A DNA stretch of 64,000 nt from CAWGXG01 sp963826505 (GTDB lineage: Bacteria; Chloroflexota; Anaerolineae; Aggregatilineales; Aggregatilineaceae). This document shows positions 8,775 to 19,139 of the stretch, one piece after another. Position 1 is the stretch's first letter; each line of letters opens with the position of its first letter. The position numbers were made by a program, and so were the translations under genes. The DNA is taken from contig CAWGXG010000001.1 of NCBI GenBank assembly GCA_963826505.1, forward strand, positions 186,001-250,000. Direction: 5' to 3'. The notes under the pieces are model-generated. The model was not told where the DNA came from and did no database searches. It saw nothing but the letters and a program-made list of their open reading frames with translations.

Positions 8775-9437
8775 TCAGCTGCCGTTGTAGCCAGCCGGTA
8801 TACCACCCACGCACGATGTCCAGATGTACGCATTCATGGGGCCGCTGACGTAGATTTCTGTCCAGGCTGTGCCCTGAGCATCGGCGACCGATACCGGATT
8901 CACGTACCAGGTCTGTCCGGTCTGGATCATGTTATCACCTACCGGCTGACCACCCGGCACGTCAAACACCGCGGTCGTGCAGGTGATGGTACGCAGAACG
9001 AAGCCATTCGGGACATACGGACCCTCGTGGAAGGAATCGCAGAAATAGGTCACCGAGGAGGAGGTGCCCTCAAAGTACACTGTTACAGTGATGGGGGTAT
9101 TAGCTGGAATAGGCATGTGAGCGGTCTGCGTTCCGCCCTGGTTTTCGTCAAAAACACCCCAATCGGTCTTGCCCGCCAGGTACGTACCTGCCTCACTGGC
9201 GAGTAGTTCGTCCATATAGACATTTCCACCCGCAGAGGCAATGGTCCGAACCGCGTAGTTCTGAGACGTGTCAGCGATCGTAAAATGAATTTCGAAATTG
9301 GCTGCGCCACTGGTACAGCCATTCGAAAGTTGCGCCCCTAGCGCCACAGAATCGGCTGCGGCTTGGACTGGTGACGAGACGACCAGTGAACAGGCGAATA
9401 GAAGGAACAACGCGGCCAATATCATCCTACGTATCAT
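8775..9437 (-). CDS. Secreted protein of unknown function (paralogue 1)
   Basis: 220 residues with a clear signal peptide (ILAALFLLFACSLVV, cleavage after about VQAAA). The mature part is beta-rich, with several Cys that may form disulfides. Its N-terminal half resembles the next gene upstream (9.9-10.6 kb): both have a GC(T/N)SG segment, a YxVRT strand, a VYM(D/N)E turn and a PIP segment, so they look like tandem paralogues. I know no name for the family. GAGGG precedes the ATG and a strong terminator follows, so it is its own transcription unit. Confidence 0.7.
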   Translation of the reverse strand: MIRRMILAALFLLFACSLVVSSPVQAAADSVALGAQLSNGCTSGAANFEIHFTIADTSQNYAVRTIASAGGNVYMDELLASEAGTYLAGKTDWGVFDENQGGTQTAHMPIPANTPITVTVYFEGTSSSVTYFCDSFHEGPYVPNGFVLRTITCTTAVFDVPGGQPVGDNMIQTGQTWYVNPVSVADAQGTAWTEIYVSGPMNAYIWTSCVGGIPAGYNGS

Positions 9438-9897
9438 GATGCCCTCGCTTTGATACCTCCAACATCAGGAACCTTTGTGAAACCAACAGCGGATAACAGA
9501 CAATGCTCTTATGAAATTTATTATAACATTGATATTTTTAAAGATCAAGGTTGAAAGAAATAACGAAGATGAGCAGGGTGCTTGGGGAAGGTCTGTTGGC
9601 GGCGTTGGCAGCCGCTCCAGGCGAAGATAAAGCGTGTGACAACGCGGCAGAGGGCGTACAGTGCGCACGAAACGCGGTGTGAGCAGCCGACCTCCTCCTC
9701 AGTCGCGGCGCTGCGGTCTCTCAGAACTCTAGGGCGGCGTGCCTATAGTGAGCGGGAAAATGATCAATTGGCGTACGTTCGCGCCGCTGGATATGGGAGC
9801 CATGTCCCAAAAGAAACCTCTCCCCGCCTGCACACCGGCAGACGGAGAGAGGACGTCAAACAAACTCGGATTTCACCGCGCTCGCGGCTGCGATCGG
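9438..9897. other. Intergenic region with terminator, no gene seen
   Basis: About 460 bases between the two secreted paralogues. The half nearest 9440-9560 is AT-rich and should hold the promoter of the 8.8 kb gene; the other end carries the terminator of the upstream paralogue. Long antisense frames across 9.6-10.6 kb are shadows. Confidence 0.4.
9806..9852 (-). terminator. Rho-independent terminator of the 9.9-10.6 kb secreted-protein gene
   Basis: Fifteen-base arms with three mismatches or wobbles (9817-9831 with 9838-9852) and, on the minus strand, a T-rich tract TTTCTTTT. Confidence 0.78.
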
Positions 9898-10635
9898 TTA
9901 CTGCACCACGCCGGTGGGCAGCGGCGCGCCGTTCCACACCTGGTCGTAGTTCGGTCCGATGACGCTGGTCGGTACCCAATAGTACCCGCAGGCGAAAAGC
10001 ACCTTAGTAAACGCGCCAGTGGAGTTTACTCCGAGCGCGCGCAGGGTCAGACCCGCTGGGAAGACTTCTTCGGATGCCTCACCCGGTGCCCAATAAACGT
10101 GTGTGTCCGCCGTGATGGTGGCACCGACAGCGGTCGCCGGGATGGTGAGGGTATCGCAACCGGCCGCGGGAGCGGTGCCCGGCCCATTGGACTGGATGAC
10201 CCCGGTGTCACACCCATCGACGATCAAGGTCCAGGTATACAGCACTGTCCCAACAGGGCGTTCGAGCGAGAAGTTGAGCCACATCAACTCGCCCGACGGT
10301 ATCGGGTAGGTGCCCATGTTAGAGACGGACCCATAACTGAAATTGTTGAAGATGTGCCAGTCCCTGACGACATCGCCGGTATAGCCGGAAAGAGTTGCGT
10401 TCTCGTTCATATAAACCAGCCCGGCAACCGTGACAACGGTGCGGACGTTATAGGTCCCACCGTCGAAGTTGCCCAGCTGAACGGACATGCCAAACTCACC
10501 GCTGTTGCAGCCCGTAGTAGTAACACTGAGAACTTGAAAGGATTTGCCCGCGGCGTGAGTGACGGAGACCCCGCCCCATAAAGCCATACTGCAGAAGAGT
10601 AGAACCAACGCCAATGCAACGATCTTGGTACGCAT
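9898..10635 (-). CDS. Secreted protein with C-terminal WVP...GPNYD domain (paralogue 2)
   Basis: 245 residues; signal peptide IVALALVLLFCSMALW with cleavage near THAA. The N-terminal half is paralogous to the adjacent downstream gene. The C-terminal 80 residues form a small beta domain ending YYWVPTSVIGPNYDQVWNG and a PLPTG turn; the same ending occurs in the unlinked secreted protein at 31.4 kb. An SH3b-like cell-surface domain is possible but not shown. GGAGGGGG lies just before the ATG. Strong terminator downstream. Extracellular or wall-associated role inferred only from the signal peptide. Confidence 0.72.
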   Translation of the reverse strand: MRTKIVALALVLLFCSMALWGGVSVTHAAGKSFQVLSVTTTGCNSGEFGMSVQLGNFDGGTYNVRTVVTVAGLVYMNENATLSGYTGDVVRDWHIFNNFSYGSVSNMGTYPIPSGELMWLNFSLERPVGTVLYTWTLIVDGCDTGVIQSNGPGTAPAAGCDTLTIPATAVGATITADTHVYWAPGEASEEVFPAGLTLRALGVNSTGAFTKVLFACGYYWVPTSVIGPNYDQVWNGAPLPTGVVQ

Positions 10636-11086
10636 AGTACCCCCTCCTCGCTAAGCTAATGGACTGTTGCGGCGATATTCAACGCGACTTTCGCTTTTAT
10701 GCGATTGTAATGCAATTTAATACTGTAATGCAAGCAGCTGCGTCAAAGCTCGAGATAAATACTTCGAATCAGTGTTGTGTCTGTGCGTCATAGCATAGAA
10801 TTTCAGCGCCATGACGGTGAGAGAACAAGGGACCGGATTCTGTTGGTGGTGTTGGATGGGCGCAAGACAACAAAAAAAGGGAAGGGGCGGGGACTCCTTC
10901 CCGGTCGTACCACAGGACAGCGCAAAAATGAGTCAGGTGGGGGTGGGGAGCATACGGGTTATGCTCACTGTCCTGGTGATACCGTATGAATGTGCAGGGC
11001 TGCACAACGCCCTACTGATTCATACAATAGCGCGTAGGAATTAACAGAGCATAAAAAATGAGTTGAAATTGACTTAAAAATCTGTG
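10636..11086. other. Intergenic region, no gene seen
   Basis: About 450 bases. The first 100 are AT-rich and probably hold the promoter of the secreted protein. The rest contains G-rich and A-rich tracts but no frame with credible codon use, and no RNA gene I can recognise. Confidence 0.4.
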
Positions 11087-11368
11087 TCAACGCCCGCCGC
11101 GCCGCGCCCCGATCACGATCTCCGCGTAGCCGATCACGATGACCGCGCCGATAAAGGCGGTGATGAAGTCGGACAGAGTGAAGGTGATAGTCGTGTCGGG
11201 CAGGTTGATCCCCAGGATTTTGATGATCAAACTCCCCACTACCGCGCCCAACAACCCCGCGATCAACAGCTCATAAAAATACAGCTTGCGGCGTACCAGC
11301 GAACCGGCGGCTGCACCGGCAAGACCGCCGACAACTATCCAGGTCAACAGTTGGTTTGAGTCGGGCAT
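11087..11368 (-). CDS. GlsB/YeaQ/YmgE-family small membrane protein
   Basis: 93 residues with three hydrophobic, Gly-rich helices (WIVVGGLAGAAAGSLV, ELLIAGLLGAVVGSLII, FITAFIGAVIVIGYAEIV), the layout of the transglycosylase-associated stress membrane family. Function in the family is poorly defined (general or envelope stress). ATG start, short basic C-terminus. Lies 60 bases from the cdaR stop on the same strand, so it could be the last gene of that transcript. Confidence 0.75.
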   Translation of the reverse strand: MPDSNQLLTWIVVGGLAGAAAGSLVRRKLYFYELLIAGLLGAVVGSLIIKILGINLPDTTITFTLSDFITAFIGAVIVIGYAEIVIGARRGGR

Positions 11369-11428
11369 GAGGGATTGCTCCTGTGTAGCTAGCGAACACC
11401 CATCAGGTCAGGCAGGCGCGTTACGGCG

Positions 11429-12754
11429 TCATGGCGACGGGTTATTGACCGGTGTCGGCGTGCTCTCCGGCGGCGGCGTGGTGCTCGGGTTGGGCGTAGT
11501 CGTCGGATTGAGCGCCTCGATCGTGACGCTGAGCTGTTCGGGCAGAATGCTGGTGATTGTCAGTCCGGTGTCGGCCTGACCCAGGATCGACGCTTGCGGC
11601 TTGACCTGGTGATTCCCGGCGGGCAGCCCGCTGAGATTGGCCACGACGCGAATGTCTTCGGGGGCCAGCGCCAACAGGTTCGCCTGCGGACCCGCGACGT
11701 TAACCGTCACCGTGTTGGCGATCCCGGCGGCGCGGTACTGGGTGCGATCCAGTCCGGTGATCTCGACCGGAATCTCCTGGAATTCGCGGTTGATCAATAC
11801 TGGCGAAATGATGACCGTCACGCGCACGGTCTGGCTTTCAGTCACCAGCGTGACGTTGTCGGGCAGGCGCAGATCCACCTCGGTCGTGAAGGTTTCGGTC
11901 CGGTTGGTGAGGTCGATGGGCGCTGTCTTGACGACACGGTTCATGGCTTCGATGGCGGCTTTATCGCCCGTCACGCCGACGGTGGACGGCTGGATATCTT
12001 TGTAGCCCTCGAAGGTATAGCCGGGCGGCGGAAAGCTGCCGCCGCGATCGGGCACGACTTCGACGGGCGTCACGTCCTCGCGCACCTGGATATCCACCGG
12101 GCAGTTGATGGTCGCGGGCGTCAGTTTGATATCGCGGGCGCGCAGCCCGTCGTCCTGGACCGGGGTCAGGCTAACGACTTTGGTGGTCGGGTTCAGATCA
12201 TCGGCGAGATTAATGCGCGCTTCGACCTGCACTACCTTGTCCACAGCTTCGGCGCTGCCGCGCACGACGACTTCTGATTCATCACAAGTCAGCGTGGCCG
12301 GGTAGGTATAACCCAGGGGTGGATCATTGGTGACGACGATCTTGATCGGCAGGCGTTTTTCGACTTCGCGATCCAGGCTGAGGGTGATGGTGCTGGGCCG
12401 CAGGGCGATCACACTGCCGTGCAGCGGTGGGGCGATGTCGGCCTCCAGCGTGACGCGATAGGTGCCCGGATCGTGGATATTGGTCAGATCGGCGGTGACC
12501 AGGATATCGCTTGAGCCCAACAGCGCCCATTCACTGCGCGCGGCGCGCACCACCGCGGTGACGGTCGTTTGGTCGGGCTGGCTGGTGACCACGAAACCGG
12601 TGGGCAGGTTGACAGAAATCGTCACGGCGCGCACTTCGTTTTGCTCGACCGGGTTGTCCTGCATATTGGCGGCGACCCAAATCGTTATCGCCAACAGCAT
12701 CGATATGGCCACCCAGGTCAGGTTGTCCCATGCCACCGATGTGAATTTGCGCAT
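11429..12754 (-). CDS. cdaR: YbbR-domain protein, CdaR-like regulator of diadenylate cyclase
   Basis: About 441 residues: one N-terminal membrane anchor (WVAISMLLAITIWVAAN), then four extracytoplasmic YbbR repeats and a Thr/Pro-rich tail. In Firmicutes CdaR binds and tunes the membrane diadenylate cyclase CdaA, whose gene is directly upstream here (13 bases). I chose ATG 12754 because GGTGAGGA precedes it and the anchor follows; an upstream start would add 16 charged residues overlapping cdaA. Extracytoplasmic location is inferred from the anchor. Confidence 0.88.
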   Translation of the reverse strand: MRKFTSVAWDNLTWVAISMLLAITIWVAANMQDNPVEQNEVRAVTISVNLPTGFVVTSQPDQTTVTAVVRAARSEWALLGSSDILVTADLTNIHDPGTYRVTLEADIAPPLHGSVIALRPSTITLSLDREVEKRLPIKIVVTNDPPLGYTYPATLTCDESEVVVRGSAEAVDKVVQVEARINLADDLNPTTKVVSLTPVQDDGLRARDIKLTPATINCPVDIQVREDVTPVEVVPDRGGSFPPPGYTFEGYKDIQPSTVGVTGDKAAIEAMNRVVKTAPIDLTNRTETFTTEVDLRLPDNVTLVTESQTVRVTVIISPVLINREFQEIPVEITGLDRTQYRAAGIANTVTVNVAGPQANLLALAPEDIRVVANLSGLPAGNHQVKPQASILGQADTGLTITSILPEQLSVTIEALNPTTTPNPSTTPPPESTPTPVNNPSP

Positions 12755-12767
12755 TATTTCCTCACCT

Positions 12768-13661
12768 TTACGCGGCCCGACGACCCGATCCCGACGCGCC
12801 ATCGCGCTTGCGCAGGCGCGCCCATTCCGACCGCGCGCGCTCGACCCATGGCGTCCACGGCCAGGCAGTTTCTACCTCGGTGTGTGGGCCGGTATAAAAC
12901 GCGCTCAGAATGGTGCGCAGGCGTTCGGCGTCCAGGCGGCGGATCATGCGTCCCCGGTTGGCGACGGAGATGCGGCCGGTCTCCTCGGAGACGATCACGC
13001 ACAGCGCGTCGGAGACTTCGCTGATGCCCAGCCCGGCGCGGTGACGCGTGCCCAATTTGCGATCGGTGAGGTTGCGTCCTGACGACAGCGGCAGCACCGA
13101 GGCCGCACTCGCGACGCGGCCCTGCCGGATGATGACTGCGCCGTCGTGCAGCTCGGTTTTCGGCCAGAAGACGGTGAGAAATAACTGCGGGCTAACGATG
13201 GAGTTGAGCGGCACGCCAGTATTGATGAATTCGTCGAGGGCGTCGTTGCGTTCCAGCACAATCAGCGCGCCGTGCCGCCGCTCCGACAGGCGGGCCGCCG
13301 CCGCGCAAATCGCTTCGATGATCTGTTCGTCTTCGTTAAAGGCGGGCGTGCGGCTGAACAGCGTACTGAATCCGGTCCGCCCGACGCGGTCCAACGCGCG
13401 GCGCAGCTCCGGCTGGAAAATGATCGGGATGGCGACGATGAAGGCGGTGATCGCGTTGTTCAGCAGCCAGCCAAACGCGACCCAGTCGAACAGGGCGGTC
13501 AGCAGGGCGATCACCAGCACGACGACAATCGTACCGCGCATCAGCGGCGCGGCCTGCGTGCTGCGCACCATCAGGCTGGCGATGTAGATGATGGCCGCCA
13601 CGACCAACACGTCGGGTATGTCGGCCAAGCGAAACGTTTCCAGCGTCCAGATCAGTCTCAT
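12768..13661 (-). CDS. cdaA: Diadenylate cyclase CdaA (c-di-AMP synthase)
   Basis: Condenses two ATP to cyclic di-AMP at the membrane. About 297 residues: three N-terminal membrane helices (LVVAAIIYIASLMV; GTIVVVLVIALLTALF; AITAFIVAIPIIF) then the DAC domain with the signature D173-G174-A175 (LHDGAVII) and R206-H207-R208 in GTRHRAGLGISE. The C-terminus carries an Arg-rich extension. ATG 13661 chosen so that the first helix starts normally; the longer frame would add 36 residues without family similarity. Immediately followed by cdaR, the classic cdaA-cdaR arrangement. c-di-AMP usually controls potassium and osmotic balance; an RCK protein is at 51.7 kb. Confidence 0.93.
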   Translation of the reverse strand: MRLIWTLETFRLADIPDVLVVAAIIYIASLMVRSTQAAPLMRGTIVVVLVIALLTALFDWVAFGWLLNNAITAFIVAIPIIFQPELRRALDRVGRTGFSTLFSRTPAFNEDEQIIEAICAAAARLSERRHGALIVLERNDALDEFINTGVPLNSIVSPQLFLTVFWPKTELHDGAVIIRQGRVASAASVLPLSSGRNLTDRKLGTRHRAGLGISEVSDALCVIVSEETGRISVANRGRMIRRLDAERLRTILSAFYTGPHTEVETAWPWTPWVERARSEWARLRKRDGASGSGRRAA

Positions 13662-13819
13662 ACAATCCCACACCCGCTCCAAGAGCTGTAGTTTTACGGC
13701 TGATTGGCCGTATCCCCCACCGGCGATAAACCCCTGCTCCCCTGCGTCCAACAATACCACCAAACGCAAGCGGGAGGATTAGCCCTGGATTAGAATTCAC
13801 GGCGCGCTCCGGACGGGCG

Positions 13820-16088
13820 CTAACCGCTCAACTGGCGCAGCAGCCGCCTGTAATCGTCAATCTGGTCCGGGTTCATGGAGACGATGCGCTGGATGGTCAC
13901 GACGGCATCTTTGTGCAAACCCGATTCAAGCTGGAGCTCAGCCAGCGCGTCGAGCTGCTCTACCGACTTGGGTACGTTGCCGGTCTGGCGGTAGACGGCG
14001 GCCAGCCGCGAACGCAGCGCCATATCATTCGGGATAGCGCGTGACCTGTTCTTCCAGCACGCGGATGATCTGGCCAGCCTTGTGCTGCTGGGCATACACG
14101 CGCAGCAGGCCGTCCAGCTCGCGCACGGCGGATACGGCATCGTTAAGGCGATAATTGAGATCGACCAGGGCGCGGCGGGCGCGTTCGTCGGTGGGCGCCA
14201 TACGCCGGATTTGCTCGTACGTGCGCATGGCCTGCCGTAGATCGAGCCGGTCCACGTCGATCTCGCCCAGGCGGTGCATGATCTGCAACACCTGCTCCTG
14301 TTGGGCCCCGATGCGTTGGGCCAGTTGGATCGCGCTCTGGTAGGTGGTACGCGCGGCGTCCAGATCGGCAAGCTGGTAGTAGGCGTCGGCCATATCCAGG
14401 TATTGGTCGAGCAGCTCGTTCCAGCGCTCGCCTTGTTCCAGCAGCTCGATCAGATTTTGGTGGAGCGCGGTGTCCATCGGCGCAATCTTGACGGCTTCCT
14501 GCAAGATCTCCAGGGAGCGATCGTTGTCCCCGCGCAGACGATAGGTTTCCGCCACGAGATTGAACTTATCCATCGCCGCCGGGATATTGTCGTGCTCCAG
14601 CAGAATCTGGCCGATGCGCCAGTGGATCGGCAGATAATCTGAGGCCGATTCGAGCATGTAATGGGCCTGATCCATCGCCAGATTGAACAGTCCTTCGCGC
14701 ATGTAGCGGTCGATCAGGTTCAAGCCTTCGGTGACGCGATCATCCATGACCAGCGCAATGCTGATCAGCGAGTCTGGCTCATGCAGGGTGACCGCTTCTT
14801 CGAGCTGGCGGCGCGTCTTGGAGACGCGCTGTTTCCACGACGGACCGACCAGCAGATCACGAAAGCGGATATTCAGGCTGCGCAACTGCTGTTCGTCGGC
14901 GTCATCGATGCCGGCCGTCAGCCGGTCGTAAATCGCGCTCAGCTGGGTGGCTTCGTCTTCGTTCAACGCCAACGCAATATCGACCAGGCGCAGCGTCTGC
15001 ACGAGGTGACGGGCCGCGGTGCGCGGGTTATTGAGCGCGGTATAGGCCAGGCTGAGCCCGTGCGTTGCCCCGGCGGCCAGGTGCGGATCGTTGGTGGCGG
15101 CTTCCAGGTTGACGATGGCGTCTTTCCAACGGTCAAGCTGGATTTGGAGCGCGCCCAAATTGAGCGCAACCGCCGCATGTTTCAGGCCCGCCGCCCGGGC
15201 GCGCTCATACGCGCCGATGGCTTCGGGGATCAGCTGTTGGCGGTGAAATTCGATGGCCTGGATGGCCTGCGCGCCGCCCGAGTCGAGATCGCCGGTTTCG
15301 AAAACATACGTAGCCAGGGAAGCCAGCGCCGTCTCGACCGCCTCGCCAATCGGACCACGCGCGTCAGCTTCGCCGATGTCACGCTCGCGCGTATCGGTCG
15401 TTTCCTGATCGAAGCCAGTGCCGAACAGGTCAGTTTCGACCGGGGCCTTCACCGGCTCGTCGGCGTCATCGATCGCGATGATGTCCGGCGAGAGCAGCAC
15501 GCCCGATTGCAGCGCCTGCAAGGTGTTGAGCGCCTGGGGATTATTTTTGTCGAGGCGCAGCGCGCGCTCCACCGCTTTGATGGCGACGTCGGTGCGTTCG
15601 GCGCGTTGAAAGTTGAAGGCCAGCGTCAGGTATTCGCGGATCGCGGATTTGCGCTGACCGGTGCGTTCGTACGCCTGGGCGAGCCGCTGGTGAATATGCA
15701 CCAGCCCGGACGTCAGGCGCGTGGCGCGCTCCCAGTTGCCGATGGCTTTTTCGAGGTCGCGCTGGGACAGATAAACCTCGGCCACGTTGATGTACTGCTG
15801 GGCGGCTTCTTTGAGCCGTCCCAGTCGTTCGAGCACATCCGCGCTTTTTTCAAGCGGGATCGGATCGTCTTGCGAGAGCTGGTGAGCGCGCGTGTATACT
15901 TTGAGCGCGTCTTCCAGGCGGCGCGCCTGGAGCAGCACCAGCCCCAGACTGTTGTGAGCCGCCGGGTCTTCGGGCATTTCCTTGACGGCACGCCCGTAGG
16001 CCGCAATGGCCCGATCCCAGTCCTGGTCCCACGCAGCCTGGTGGCCCATGTTCATGGCTTGTTCGTAAATCTGGCGGTTTCCTGCCAT
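13820..16088 (-). CDS. Large TPR-repeat protein (one frameshift near 14030)
   Basis: About 755 residues of tetratricopeptide repeats throughout (for example EDPAAHNSLGLVLLQARRLEDAL), with no signal peptide or catalytic domain; a protein-interaction scaffold. The first frame stops at 14025 right after TRYPE; the next frame continues the same TPR with NDMALRSRLAAVYRQTG to a stop at 13820. Inserting one A into GAA-ATGATATG restores the frame, so I treat it as one gene with an indel, probably an assembly error. GAGGA precedes the ATG. It sits between cdaA and argF on the same strand; function unknown. Confidence 0.8.
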
Positions 16089-16145
16089 GTCGCGCTTCCT
16101 CGAAAATAGCCATAAGTGGTCAGCGGTGAGCGGCGAGCAGCCGCT

Positions 16146-17108
<963 letters not shown>

Positions 17109-17347
17109 GGGTCGTTTCCTCACGCGGTGAAAAACATGGGTTCCATAACCCGGTAGTATAGCACAAATCAGCCGGGCCTACTTGGGTCTGCGGCGGGAGT
17201 CGGGCGAGAAAATCTGGAAACGTTAAAACGCTCCCACCTCCTCCACGCCCCGAATCCCCTCGACCCACTTGCGATTGTGTTATAACCGAACCGGGGTAAC
17301 GCTGTAAATGCGCACATCTTGTTGAGTTATACACCGGAGGAAGCTCT

Positions 17348-17758
17348 ATGTCTGTATCTGTTCCCGAAGCCTATCGTGATCTATTGGATGGCCCGGTCTT
17401 CGTCACGCTGGTGACCATCATGCCCAGCGGTCAGCCCCAGGCCACGCCGGTATGGTGCAGCTATGACGGCACGCGCGTATGGGTGAATACGACGCGCGGT
17501 CGCCAGAAAGACCGCAATATGCAGCGCGACGGGCGCGTGACCATCCTGGCGATCGATCCCAAGAATCCGTACCGTCGAATGGAAATTCGCGGAAAGGTGG
17601 ATGAGATCACTGAAGAGGGCGCGCTGGATCACATCAACCAACTGTCCAAAGTCTACCGTGGCTGGGAGGATTATTACCTGAAGATGCCCCAACTGCGCGG
17701 CAAAGAAACGCGCGTAATCTATAAGATCAAACCGACGAAGGTCAACGTACGCGGCTAA
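17348..17758 (+). CDS. PPOX-class F420/FMN-dependent oxidoreductase
   Basis: 136 residues of the pyridoxamine-5-phosphate-oxidase-like split barrel. Typical strands: FVTLVTIMPSGQPQATPVW, the phosphate-binding stretch TRGRQKDRNMQRDGRVTI, and a closing VIYKIKPTKV. Members use FMN or F420; the short length and TTRGRQKDRN fit the F420-type group, a moderate inference. Good GGAGG 12 bases before ATG 17348. A single-gene unit. Confidence 0.85.
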   Translation: MSVSVPEAYRDLLDGPVFVTLVTIMPSGQPQATPVWCSYDGTRVWVNTTRGRQKDRNMQRDGRVTILAIDPKNPYRRMEIRGKVDEITEEGALDHINQLSKVYRGWEDYYLKMPQLRGKETRVIYKIKPTKVNVRG

Positions 17759-17925
17759 CATGCTGACGCCAGCCCGACGTCCGCGCCACCTCTCGCCCTA
17801 CGGTCGCCCGACTGCCTCTTGAAGTCATGCCGCGACTGCGTTACGGTATACGGTAAGTCACGTTAGAGCACACTGCGGCGGTTTATCGATAGAGATGGAA
17901 ACGTGGTGAAAGTGATGAGGTTCAT

Positions 17926-19035
17926 ATGGTGACGACTTCAAACTCCCGAACCCAACGGCACGGGCGGCTGCGCTGGATCGCGCCGCTGCTAGCGATGATC
18001 CTGGCCAGCATGAGTCTGACCGGCCTCCCGGCGGTCTATGCGCAGGGCGGCACGCCCACATCGGCCCGCCTGAACGGTCTGCGGCACGTCTACCAGACCT
18101 GGAACAATTGCAGCGGGGCCAACCTGACGATGGCCCTGTCCTATTTCGGCTGGTCCTACGATCAGGACATAGCGCGGAGCTGGCTGAAACCTAACGTCGA
18201 AGATAAGAACGTTTCCCCCTGGGAACTGACCGCTTATGTTAACCACGTGCAGACGACGCTGCCCAATGTGCGCGCCATCTGGCGCTATGGCGGCGATCTG
18301 GCCGTGCTGAAAAGTGTGATCGCGGCGGGCTTCCCGGTTATTGCGGAATCCGGTTTTGACGTGGAGGACCTGGGCTGGATGGGCCATTACGAGACGGTTG
18401 TCGCTTTCGACGACGCCTCGCAGACCCTGTGGATCTACGATAGCTATCTCGGCAACGGCGACGGATCGGGCCGCACGGTGTCCTATGCTGAGTTCGACAA
18501 GTGGTGGCGGCATTTCGACCGCGCCTATGTGGTGTTGTTCCCGCTGGATCGCGACGCCGATCTGCGCGCCGCGCTGGGCAACTACGTCGATCCGCAGTTC
18601 GCCGCGTCTTCGGCGCTGGACGGGGCCAAGCGCGATGCCGCGCTCGATCCTAACGATGGATGGGCGTGGTTCAACGCGGGCACGTCGTCGACGCAACTGG
18701 GCAATTATCACGACGCGGCCATCTATTTTGACGAAGCCTTCCGGCATGGGATGCCTTATCGCCTGCTATGGTACATGTTTGGGCCGTATGAAGCCTATTG
18801 GAACGTGGGGCGCTTCAACGACGTGCTCACCCTGGCCAACAACACCGAGAGCACGACGGTCTACGTCGAAGAGACGAATTACTGGCGCGGCATGGCCTAC
18901 GCCGGGTTAGGTAACATCGACGCCGCGCTGAACGAGTTCAATAAGGCGCTGGCCTTCAATCCGAACGATTCCGCCGCCTCGGACGCGATCGCTGCCATCC
19001 AGGCTGGGACGTTCTGGGCACCGGCTCCGGCGTAG
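17926..19035 (+). CDS. Exported C39-like peptidase with C-terminal TPR repeats
   Basis: 369 residues: signal peptide (LLAMILASMSLTGL, cleavage near VYAQ), a papain-fold C39-type domain with probable C62 (WNNCSGANL), H154 (WMGHYETVV) and D172 (IYDSYLG), then TPR units (AWFNAGTSSTQLGNYHDAA...). The usual QxxCG is NNCSG here, close to the Chloroflexota WNNCSG group I recall; catalysis is therefore likely but not proven. The C-terminus has low complexity (PAPA). Extracytoplasmic. ATG 17926 has GATGAGG upstream. Stands alone. Confidence 0.75.
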   Translation: MVTTSNSRTQRHGRLRWIAPLLAMILASMSLTGLPAVYAQGGTPTSARLNGLRHVYQTWNNCSGANLTMALSYFGWSYDQDIARSWLKPNVEDKNVSPWELTAYVNHVQTTLPNVRAIWRYGGDLAVLKSVIAAGFPVIAESGFDVEDLGWMGHYETVVAFDDASQTLWIYDSYLGNGDGSGRTVSYAEFDKWWRHFDRAYVVLFPLDRDADLRAALGNYVDPQFAASSALDGAKRDAALDPNDGWAWFNAGTSSTQLGNYHDAAIYFDEAFRHGMPYRLLWYMFGPYEAYWNVGRFNDVLTLANNTESTTVYVEETNYWRGMAYAGLGNIDAALNEFNKALAFNPNDSAASDAIAAIQAGTFWAPAPA

Positions 19036-19139
19036 CAGCGAATAGCAAACAGCGATCAGCGACAGATCACAGCAGAGGGCGCGGGCAGTATCTCCGTGCT
19101 CTCTCTTTATTCTTCCTGTGTGCTCTCCGTTGAGAAGTT

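Noticed and set aside
12754..12802. Longer N-terminus for cdaR
   Set aside because: Adds 16 charged residues overlapping cdaA and lacks a better ribosome site.
14661..16109. 482-codon plus-strand frame over the TPR protein
   Set aside because: Shadow of a well-supported minus-strand gene with TPR repeats and better start and codon use.
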